Assembly: GCA_945907335.1 (NCBI GenBank)
Contig: CAMDSU010000127.1
Location: 1 to 5,720 of the forward strand
DNA length: 5,720 nucleotides
Source: Bordetella parapertussis
GTDB taxonomy: Bacteria > Pseudomonadota > Gammaproteobacteria > Burkholderiales > Burkholderiaceae_C
Reading direction: 5' to 3'
Below are positions 1 through 4,981 of this stretch, one piece after another; position 1 is the stretch's first letter, and every line of letters begins with the position of its first letter. The notes under the pieces are model-generated. The model searched no databases, was not told the DNA's origin, and saw nothing but the letters and a program-made list of their open reading frames with translations. The position numbers and the translations under genes were made by a program.

Positions 1-305
1 TGCAAAACATGGAATCGAATTGGGTCAAGTTGGATACGCTGACACCCACACCGGGCGGCAGGTTGATGGCGCCCATGCGCACCTTGCAAATCGTTGGCGG
101 GCGCAAAGAAAAAATCCGACCGGGTGATGTGCTGGGTGCGTTGACCGGCGAAGCAGGGTTCAGCGCAGCGCAGATCGGCAAGATCAATGTGAACGAATTT
201 TCCACCTATGTGGCGGTGGACAGATCAATTGCTGCAGAGGCGGTAGAGCGTTTGTCCAAAGGCCGCATCAAAGGAAAGAACGTGCGCGTGCGGTTAATGG
301 ATTGA
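1..305 (+). CDS. dbpA: ATP-dependent RNA helicase DbpA, C-terminal fragment (5' truncated by window)
   Basis: The frame is open from base 3 and ends at TGA 303-305, so only about the last 100 residues are visible; the Met at base 9 is internal. The visible part is the DbpA-type RNA-binding domain (PF03880), which follows the two RecA-like helicase domains in this family. Diagnostic stretches are GGRKEKIRPGDVLGALTGE, then AQIGKINVNEFSTYVAV and the basic end GRIKGKNVRVRLMD. In E. coli this RRM-like domain binds hairpin 92 of 23S rRNA and directs the helicase to large-subunit assembly. The DEAD-box motifs lie outside the window, so the helicase core is inferred. The gene ends 6 bp from the convergent ybeY. 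Other DEAD-box helicases with a DbpA-like tail (CsdA/DeaD) are possible, but the short end right after this domain fits DbpA better. Confidence 0.88.
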   Translation, partial: QNMESNWVKLDTLTPTPGGRLMAPMRTLQIVGGRKEKIRPGDVLGALTGEAGFSAAQIGKINVNEFSTYVAVDRSIAAEAVERLSKGRIKGKNVRVRLMD

Positions 306-311
306 TCTTTA

Positions 312-767
312 TCAGTTGTAAGGATTGGCAATCCCAAGCCCTGCCAATATCTGCACTTCATAGGCCTCCATCGCCTTTGCATCTTTGAGCGATGTTTCAT
401 GGTCCCAGCCCTGTGCGTGCAATGCGCCGTGCACCAGCAAATGCGCGTAATGCGCTTTCAAAGATTTGCCTTGTACTTTGGCTTCACTGGCCACCACGGG
501 TGCGCACAGCAGCAAGTCAGCTATCACCACCGGCGACTGCTGGTAATCAAAGGTCAGCACATTGGTGGCGTAATCTTTGCGCCGGTAACTGACGTTAAGT
601 GCTTTTCCTTCTGCTTCATTCACTATGCGAACAGTCAACTCTGCATCCAAGGCCAGTGCATGACGCAAACAGCGCGTCACCCAATGACGTTGCAAGGCGA
701 CACGGTGGCGAGCAGCATAAGTAATATCCCCGAATTGCAAAGACAAAGACAGCTGTTTGAGTGCCAT
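312..767 (-). CDS. ybeY: Endoribonuclease YbeY, rRNA maturation factor
   Basis: This 151-residue protein is the usual length for YbeY (UPF0054), a zinc-dependent single-strand endoribonuclease that acts in the cytoplasm in 16S rRNA 3'-end processing and 70S quality control. The metal-binding H-x3-H-x5-H signature is intact in HLLVHGALHAQGWDHE, with His113, His117 and His123. The conserved NVSYRRKDYATNVLTFDY block carries the catalytic-region Arg62. The usual GD pair of the following strand is AD here (Ala83-Asp84), a mild substitution. The C-terminus ends in ANPYN, like the DPY end of E. coli YbeY. The ATG at 767-765 lies 2 bp after the phoH stop, so the two genes are almost certainly cotranscribed and translationally coupled. 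YbeZ and YbeY are known partners in other bacteria. The gene is convergent with dbpA. Confidence 0.96.
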   Translation of the reverse strand: MALKQLSLSLQFGDITYAARHRVALQRHWVTRCLRHALALDAELTVRIVNEAEGKALNVSYRRKDYATNVLTFDYQQSPVVIADLLLCAPVVASEAKVQGKSLKAHYAHLLVHGALHAQGWDHETSLKDAKAMEAYEVQILAGLGIANPYN

Positions 768-769
768 GT

Positions 770-1699
770 TCAGTCTGTGATGCGGTGCTTGTCGTAAGCG
801 TCAACGATGCGGGCTACCAAAGGATGTCGCACCACATCTTTGCTGGTGAAATGCGTGACCGCTATGCCTTCAACCCGGCGCAGCACATGCTCTGCCTCCA
901 CCAAACCGCTGGGACTGCCTTTGGGCAAATCGATTTGACTCACATCACCGGTCACCACCGCTTTGGCACCAAAACCTATGCGTGTCAAAAACATTTTCAT
1001 TTGCTCAGGCGTGGTGTTTTGCGCTTCATCCAAGATGATGAACGCATTGTTCAAGGTGCGTCCTCGCATGAAAGCCAACGGCGCAATTTCAAGCGCACTA
1101 CGTTCAAACGCTTTTTGGACTTTGTCAAAACCCATGAGTTCATACAAAGCGTCGTACAGCGGACGCAAATACGGGTCGACTTTTTGTCCCAAATCGCCGG
1201 GCAGAAAACCCAGTTTTTCACCGGCTTCCACAGCAGGTCGGGTCAGGATGATGCGTTGCACAGCGCTGCGCTCTAGTGCATCCACTGCGCTGGCCACCGC
1301 CAAATAAGTTTTTCCGGTACCCGCCGGTCCGATGCCAAACGTGATGTCGTGGTTGGCGATGTTGTCCAAATACAAACCTTGGGTCGGTGTACGCGCCCGC
1401 ACATCGTTGCGACGGGTGGATAGTGAATGGCCGTCATCGCCCATGTGTGTGTCCCCGGCCATCATCAACTGCACGTGTTCTTTGGGGATGGGTTTGGCCG
1501 CGCGCTCGAACATGGCTTGCAACACTTCCAAAGCGCGTGTAGCGTTGGCTTTATGGCCATCGATTTTGAATTTTTCGTGGCTGTGGGAAATCTTGACTTG
1601 CAAACCGGTTTCTATGGTGCGCAAATGTTCATCTAGCGCACCGCATAAATTACCAAGACGGGTGTTGCTGCTCGGACTGAATTGGTGGCGCAATATCAA
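770..1699 (-). CDS. ybeZ: PhoH-like ATPase (YbeZ/PhoL type)
   Basis: A 309-residue cytoplasmic P-loop ATPase of the PhoH family (PF02562). The N-terminal third (about 1-100) is the KH-like region typical of YbeZ. The ATPase domain follows: Walker A GPAGTGKT at 124-131, the TRPAVEAGEKLGFLPGDL block at 153-170 and Walker B FIILDEAQN at 220-228. All expected catalytic residues are present. The family is linked to YbeY and RNA metabolism; some members show RNA-helicase or RNase activity, but the physiological substrate is unsettled. The start is a TTG at 1699-1697. An in-frame TAG lies four codons upstream (1711-1709), so no longer form is possible. A weak Shine-Dalgarno TAGG (1711-1708) sits 8 nt before the TTG. 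The next gene, ybeY, begins 2 bp after the stop. The gene is divergent from ruvA. Confidence 0.95.
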   Translation of the reverse strand: MILRHQFSPSSNTRLGNLCGALDEHLRTIETGLQVKISHSHEKFKIDGHKANATRALEVLQAMFERAAKPIPKEHVQLMMAGDTHMGDDGHSLSTRRNDVRARTPTQGLYLDNIANHDITFGIGPAGTGKTYLAVASAVDALERSAVQRIILTRPAVEAGEKLGFLPGDLGQKVDPYLRPLYDALYELMGFDKVQKAFERSALEIAPLAFMRGRTLNNAFIILDEAQNTTPEQMKMFLTRIGFGAKAVVTGDVSQIDLPKGSPSGLVEAEHVLRRVEGIAVTHFTSKDVVRHPLVARIVDAYDKHRITD

Positions 1700-1707
1700 A
1701 GTGTTGG

Positions 1708-1711
1708 CCTA
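1708..1711 (-). promoter_or_regulatory. Weak Shine-Dalgarno of the PhoH-like gene
   Basis: On the minus strand the sequence TAGG lies 8 nt before the TTG codon at 1699-1697. The TAG part of it is also an in-frame stop, which fixes the TTG, or a codon further in, as the start. The next in-frame candidate is another TTG at 1693-1691, which would drop two residues of the usual family N-terminus. Confidence 0.4.
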
Positions 1712-1789
1712 ATCAGCAAGGCGGTTCGAATCCAGTGCAGGGGCAGCTTGCCAGCACCGAGGAAGATGACAAAAAACATAAGAGGTTCC

Positions 1790-1900
1790 ATGAATAAATG
1801 CCTAGAGCACAAAGCATACCGCACGGTCTTGTGGTTTCAAGGCGTGTTGTGCATTCGCGTTGATAATTGCGCTACCCACTATTTGGCAACGCACCCATGA
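1790..1900 (+). CDS. Candidate 36-residue leader ORF overlapping the ruvA start
   Basis: I do not recognise this peptide. The ATG at 1790-1792 is preceded by AAGAGG (1780-1785) four bases upstream, the best-looking ribosome binding site in the spacer. An in-frame ATG at 1766, behind GAGGA (1759-1763) but only 2 nt away from it, would give 44 residues. The frame runs to TGA 1898-1900, which overlaps the ruvA ATG (1897-1899) as ATGA, a geometry typical of translational coupling. ruvA itself has no visible Shine-Dalgarno. The peptide starts [15 protein letters not shown], has three Cys residues (4, 21, 27), and shows no signal peptide or known motif. It could equally be a chance open frame in a 5' leader. 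The seen facts are the ribosome site and the overlap; the coding role is inferred. Confidence 0.33.
   Translation: MNKCLEHKAYRTVLWFQGVLCIRVDNCATHYLATHP
1821..1847 (+). promoter_or_regulatory. Bulged hairpin in the ruvA leader
   Basis: The leader can fold as CACG (1822-1825) with CGTG (1843-1846), then a single bulged G (1826), a T-G wobble (1827/1842) and CTTG (1828-1831) with CAAG (1838-1841). The loop is 6 nt, TGGTTT, and a further G-T wobble is possible at 1821/1847. No T-run follows, so it is not an intrinsic terminator. It lies inside the candidate leader ORF and 50 nt before ruvA. A regulatory role is inferred only from position. Confidence 0.3.
1862..1867 (+). promoter_or_regulatory. 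Possible -10 hexamer upstream of ruvA
   Basis: GATAAT matches the sigma-70 -10 consensus at five of six positions and lies 29 bp before the ruvA ATG. No acceptable -35 hexamer was found at 16-18 bp spacing, and there is no TGn extension, so support is weak. If it is real, transcripts from it would lack the start of the leader ORF. Confidence 0.18.
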
Positions 1901-2472
1901 TCGGCAGACTGCACGGCATCTTGATTGAGAAAAATCCTCCCCAAGTGGTGGTGGACTGCAATGGCGTCGGCTATGAGGTGGATGTGCCCATGAGCACCTT
2001 CTATCACTTGCCTTCGGTGGGCGATAAAGTGAGTTTGCTCACCCACTTTGTGGTGCGCGAAGACGCACAAATTCTTTACGGATTCGCCAATGCCCAAGAA
2101 CGCACCGCATTCCGTCAATTGATCAAAATATCAGGCGTAGGCCCTCGTATGGCGCTGGGGGTGCTCAGCGGCATGAGTGTGGAAGAACTTGCACAGGCTA
2201 TCAGCTTGCAAGAGGCGGGGAGGCTGGTCAAAATTCCTGGCATCGGCAAAAAAACCGCAGAGCGTTTGTTGCTGGAACTCAAAGGCAAAATGGGCACCGA
2301 CTTGGGTGCAAACCCAATCACAAACACGGCTTCATCACAAAACGATATCTTGCAAGCGCTGATCAGTCTGGGCTACAGCGACAAAGAAGCCTCAGCCGCA
2401 TGGAAGCAATTGCCTGCAGATATCGGTGTCAGTGAAGGCATTAAGCAGGCATTGAAGGCATTGGCCAGATAA
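1897..2472 (+). CDS. ruvA: Holliday junction branch migration complex subunit RuvA
   Basis: A 191-residue protein that binds four-way DNA junctions as a tetramer and loads the RuvB motors during recombinational repair. The start is the ATG giving [20 protein letters not shown], the standard family N-terminus; an upstream in-frame TTG at 1867 would add ten residues that are not family-like. Domain I (OB fold, about 1-64) contains the acidic pin residues Glu55 and Asp56. Domain II holds the two helix-hairpin-helix motifs, [12 protein letters not shown] (75-86) and [12 protein letters not shown] (110-121), whose duplication is still visible in the DNA (2121-2142 against 2226-2247, 16 of 22 identical). 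A flexible linker near 133-149 leads to the RuvB-binding domain III at the C-terminus. No Shine-Dalgarno is evident; the ATG overlaps the stop of a short upstream ORF. ruvB follows after 3 bp. Confidence 0.97.
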   Translation: MIGRLHGILIEKNPPQVVVDCNGVGYEVDVPMSTFYHLPSVGDKVSLLTHFVVREDAQILYGFANAQERTAFRQLIKISGVGPRMALGVLSGMSVEELAQAISLQEAGRLVKIPGIGKKTAERLLLELKGKMGTDLGANPITNTASSQNDILQALISLGYSDKEASAAWKQLPADIGVSEGIKQALKALAR

Positions 2473-2475
2473 CCC

Positions 2476-3558
2476 ATGAGCATACAAACCGACAGCTTTT
2501 CAGACGACTTCGTGCCGGATAAACGCGTGGTCTCTGCGGCGCCCGTCAATCCCCGCGAAGAGGCCATTGAGCGTGCGCTCAGGCCTAAGTTGTTGCAAGA
2601 CTATGTGGGGCAGGCCAAGGTGCGTGAGCAATTGGAAATTTTTATCGGTGCGGCGCGTCAGCGTGATGAAGCACTTGACCATGTACTGCTGTTCGGCCCG
2701 CCGGGTTTGGGCAAGACCACATTGAGTCACATCATCGCGCAAGAACTGGGTGTGAACTTGCGCCAGACCAGTGGCCCGGTGTTGGAAAAACCAAAAGATT
2801 TGGCAGCACTGTTGACCAATTTGGAAAAAAACGATGTGTTGTTCATCGATGAAATCCACCGCTTGTCCCCCGTGGTCGAAGAAATTTTGTACCCTGCGCT
2901 AGAGGACTACCAGATCGACATCATGATCGGCGAAGGCCCGGCGGCACGCAGCATCAAATTGGATTTACAACCGTTCACCTTGGTGGGTGCCACGACGCGT
3001 GCCGGTATGTTGACCAACCCGCTACGGGATCGGTTTGGAATTGTGGCGCGCTTGGAGTTTTATTCGGCCGAAGAATTGTTGCGCATCGTCATGCGCAGCG
3101 GTGGCCTGCTCAAAGCGCAATTGCATGAAGACGGCGCATTTGAAATCGCCAAGCGTTCGCGGGGTACGCCGCGCATCGCCAACCGGTTGTTGCGCCGGGT
3201 GCGCGACTATGCCGAAGTGAAAACCGATGGCCGCATCAGCAAAGCCGTGGCGGAAGCGGCCTTGGCCATGCTGGATGTGGATGCACAAGGTTTTGATTTG
3301 ATGGACCGTAAATTGCTCGAGGCGGTGATTCACCGTTTCGACGGCGGACCTGTTGGTTTAGACAATATCGCGGCGAGCATCGGCGAAGAACGCGACACCA
3401 TCGAAGATGTCATCGAACCGTTTTTGATCCAACAAGGGTTTTTGCAGCGCACGCCCCGTGGTCGGATTGCAACCTTGGCAGCTTACCGGCACCTTGGCGT
3501 GACAGCACCTGCTGCTATGCAAAACGGTGCAGGTTTGTTTGGTGGCGATAACGAGTGA
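2476..3558 (+). CDS. ruvB: Holliday junction branch migration DNA helicase RuvB
   Basis: A 360-residue AAA+ ATPase, slightly longer than the E. coli protein because of its N-terminal tail (about 1-25). It forms hexameric rings that pump DNA through the RuvA-bound junction. Visible motifs are Walker [10 protein letters not shown] (74-82), Walker B VLFIDEIH (121-128), sensor 1 GATTRAG (171-177) and the arginine-finger segment NPLRDRFG (181-188, Arg184). The sensor 2 region [18 protein letters not shown] and the C-terminal winged-helix DNA-binding domain ([22 protein letters not shown]) follow. All catalytic positions are intact. The ATG is 3 bp after the ruvA stop and has no clear Shine-Dalgarno of its own, consistent with coupled translation. 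ruvC, often upstream in proteobacteria, is not between phoH and ruvA here. The gene is convergent with the phosphatase at 3597. Confidence 0.98.
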   Translation: MSIQTDSFSDDFVPDKRVVSAAPVNPREEAIERALRPKLLQDYVGQAKVREQLEIFIGAARQRDEALDHVLLFGPPGLGKTTLSHIIAQELGVNLRQTSGPVLEKPKDLAALLTNLEKNDVLFIDEIHRLSPVVEEILYPALEDYQIDIMIGEGPAARSIKLDLQPFTLVGATTRAGMLTNPLRDRFGIVARLEFYSAEELLRIVMRSGGLLKAQLHEDGAFEIAKRSRGTPRIANRLLRRVRDYAEVKTDGRISKAVAEAALAMLDVDAQGFDLMDRKLLEAVIHRFDGGPVGLDNIAASIGEERDTIEDVIEPFLIQQGFLQRTPRGRIATLAAYRHLGVTAPAAMQNGAGLFGGDNE

Positions 3559-3596
3559 ATGGTTAAAAAAATTTGGCGGCCAGGACGGGTTAATAG

Positions 3597-4238
3597 TCAG
3601 GTGTTGCTTTCTTCCCGTGTGCCTTGGTCCAAATGTCTTTCATCGGCCCAGCCAACCATTTGCAAGCCTTGTGGGGTCCATAGCAAGCGATTGATGGCGG
3701 TATTGCGCAACTTCCATGTTCGCGCCACTTGCAAATCCTGACCTGTTGCTAGTCGGTACCAAATATCCAAGACGCCGCCGTGTGTGACCAGTGCAATTTG
3801 TTGCCCGCGGTGTTCAGAAGCAATGTCGTGCAACACTCGGCGCACACGGTCATGCAGCATCACCAGACTTTCGCCGCCATTGGCAGGTGTCCAATCCGGG
3901 TCGCGGTCGCGCCAGCGGTTAGCATCTTGTGGATGGGCTTGTTGAATGTCGTCCCAAGTCTGACTTTCAAACACACCATAATGGCGTTCTCGCAAAGCTT
4001 GCAGGCTGCGCACCGGTAAATTGTGGTGGGTTGAAATATGCTGCGCGGTCGTTAGCGCACGGCTCAAATCGCTGGCATAAATCGCATGTATGTCTTCCTC
4101 AGCCAGTGCCAGCGCCACTTGTTGTGCTTGCCATTGACCTTGGGCGTTGAGTTCGATATCAATCTGTCCTTGTATACGACTGGCAACATTCCAGTCGGTT
4201 TCGCCATGTCTGATGGCCAGTATGCGTGTGATGTCCAT
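3597..4238 (-). CDS. Histidine phosphatase family protein (GpmB/CobC-like)
   Basis: A 213-residue cytoplasmic protein of the histidine phosphatase superfamily (branch 1, PF00300), a usual length for GpmB-like enzymes. The phosphoacceptor motif is IRHGETDWN near the N-terminus (His11 in RHGE). The second Arg is in YASDLSRALTTA (Arg60), the likely general acid is in LRERHYGVFE (Glu84), and the second catalytic His is in LVTHGGVLD (His153), with PANGGES at 118-124. The ATG at 4238-4236 was chosen because it gives the short lead MDITRILAIRHGE. An in-frame TTG at 4271 would add 11 residues that are not family-like, and neither start has a good Shine-Dalgarno. The substrate cannot be told from sequence: members include phosphoglycerate mutases, alpha-ribazole phosphatases and broad phosphatases. 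No cobalamin or glycolysis gene is nearby to decide. It is convergent with ruvB (38 bp gap). Confidence 0.92.
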   Translation of the reverse strand: MDITRILAIRHGETDWNVASRIQGQIDIELNAQGQWQAQQVALALAEEDIHAIYASDLSRALTTAQHISTHHNLPVRSLQALRERHYGVFESQTWDDIQQAHPQDANRWRDRDPDWTPANGGESLVMLHDRVRRVLHDIASEHRGQQIALVTHGGVLDIWYRLATGQDLQVARTWKLRNTAINRLLWTPQGLQMVGWADERHLDQGTREESNT

Positions 4239-4278
4239 GCGATGAGTGTATTCAAACCCTGTGACTAACAAGGGAAAT

Positions 4279-4287
4279 AAAATAGCA
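4279..4287 (-). promoter_or_regulatory. Possible extended -10 promoter of the phosphatase gene
   Basis: Read on the minus strand this is TGCTATTTT: a TGn extension plus TATTTT, four of six matches to the -10 consensus. It would start transcription near 4272, about 34 nt before the phosphatase ATG. No strong -35 is visible. The site lies in AT-rich DNA, where such matches arise by chance. Confidence 0.25.
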
Positions 4288-4301
4288 CGACCGTTCTTTT
4301 T

Positions 4302-4310
4302 TGCTAGACT
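4302..4310 (+). promoter_or_regulatory. Possible extended -10 promoter of the tetR gene
   Basis: TGCTAGACT consists of a TGn extension and TAGACT, four of six matches to the -10 consensus including the key T-A and final T. Initiation would fall near 4317, leaving a leader of about 18 nt before the ATG at 4335. No convincing -35 lies at 16-18 bp spacing, as is tolerated for extended -10 promoters. An imperfect palindrome sits right at the predicted start point. Confidence 0.3.
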
Positions 4311-4318
4311 CTCGCCTT

Positions 4319-4331
4319 GTCAATCACTGAC
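4319..4331 (+). promoter_or_regulatory. Candidate operator: GTCA-N5-TGAC inverted repeat
   Basis: GTCA (4319-4322) and TGAC (4328-4331) form a short inverted repeat around a 5-bp centre. It lies just downstream of the possible tetR -10 element and just before the tetR ATG. TetR-family proteins often repress their own gene by binding palindromes in this position. The arms are only 4 bp, so chance is a real alternative. Confidence 0.22.
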
Positions 4332-4334
4332 GCC

Positions 4335-4979
4335 ATGAACAAAGACGCTGAAAAATCACTCTCCAAGCAACGTTTGCTGCACAAAGGCCAGCAAACCAAA
4401 GCCGCCATCGTGGAAGCTGCATTGGGCTTGGCCACCCAAATCGGTTTGGAGGGCTTGAGCATTGGCGTGCTGGCTGAGGTGATGAAGATGAGCAAATCAG
4501 GTGTTTTTGCCCATTTTGGCTCACGCGAAGAATTACAAATATCGGTGATTCGTGAATACCACCACCAATTTGAACAAGAGGTGTTTTTTCCCGCCATGCA
4601 ACCGCCGCGCGGTTTGCCCAGGCTGCAGGCCTTGTTTAACAACTGGATGGCTCGCACCAGTGCCGAAATCGATTCAGGTTGTTTGTATATCAGTGGCGCC
4701 GCAGAATTTGACGACCGGCCCGGGCCGGTCAGAGATGCCTTGGCCAGTTCGGTCAAAACATGGCTGACCGCATTACACAGGGCGGTCATTCAAGCCCGCG
4801 ATGAAAAACATTTGGCTGCACATACTGACGCGACACAAATGTCATTTGAAATACATGGATTGATTTTGGCTTTGCATTACGAAGCCCGGTTCTTAAAGAC
4901 TGCCAAAAGTCTGAACCGTGCCAAACAGGGTTTTGAACATATTCTTGTGCGCTACGGCGCGTCCACATTGAAAGATTAA
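4335..4979 (+). CDS. TetR/AcrR family transcriptional regulator
   Basis: A 214-residue regulator with the standard TetR layout. The N-terminal DNA-binding domain (about 20-67) has helix 1 in TKAAIVEAALGLATQIG and the helix-turn-helix in LSIGVLAEVMKMSKSGVFAH, followed by HFGSREEL. The ligand-binding, dimerising domain (about 85-214) contains GCLYISGAAEFDDRPGPV (115-132), a stretch I recall as conserved among close relatives in Comamonadaceae. The ATG at 4335 was chosen over the in-frame TTG at 4317 because it is the only ATG before the helix-turn-helix; its Shine-Dalgarno is weak. The acyl-CoA dehydrogenase begins 2 bp after the stop, so the two are probably cotranscribed. An acyl-CoA ligand and control of that operon are inferred from this pairing, not shown. 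Confidence 0.93.
   Translation: MNKDAEKSLSKQRLLHKGQQTKAAIVEAALGLATQIGLEGLSIGVLAEVMKMSKSGVFAHFGSREELQISVIREYHHQFEQEVFFPAMQPPRGLPRLQALFNNWMARTSAEIDSGCLYISGAAEFDDRPGPVRDALASSVKTWLTALHRAVIQARDEKHLAAHTDATQMSFEIHGLILALHYEARFLKTAKSLNRAKQGFEHILVRYGASTLKD
4713..4730. repeat. Perfect 18-bp GC-only-core palindrome inside tetR
   Basis: The sequence GACCGGCCCGGGCCGGTC reads the same on both strands over all 18 bases. It fills codons 127-132 of the regulator exactly, encoding Asp-Arg-Pro-Gly-Pro-Val. Those residues look conserved in close relatives, so protein constraint explains much of it, but the codon choices complete the symmetry. Confidence 0.9.
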
Positions 4980-4981
4980 CC

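Noticed and set aside
761..1307. Long + strand ORFs opposite the phoH-like gene
   Set aside because: They are antisense shadows of a clear PhoH-family ATPase with intact Walker motifs.
1718..1740. tRNA-like T-loop sequence GGTTCGAATCC in the phoH-ruvA spacer
   Set aside because: Only two base pairs flank the loop (the next pairs are mismatched) and no acceptor stem, D-arm or anticodon arm can be built on either strand.
1867..1896. Upstream TTG start that would lengthen RuvA by ten residues
   Set aside because: The family N-terminus is MIGRLHG, which starts at ATG 1897; the extra residues are not family-like and no ribosome site precedes the TTG.
1700..1896. LexA (SOS) box upstream of ruvAB
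   Set aside because: No CTGT-N8-ACAG-like palindrome was seen in the spacer, so SOS control cannot be claimed from this window.
3559..3596. Possible terminator between ruvB and the phosphatase (A7 at 3565-3571, a T-run for minus-strand transcripts)
   Set aside because: The only stem beside the run is 3 bp (TGG/CCA), too weak to call an intrinsic terminator; nothing suitable is seen for ruvB.
3559..3741. 60-codon + strand ORF beginning directly after the ruvB stop
   Set aside because: It runs through the C-terminal part of the phosphatase gene on the other strand, has no family-like sequence and no ribosome site; it is a shadow frame.
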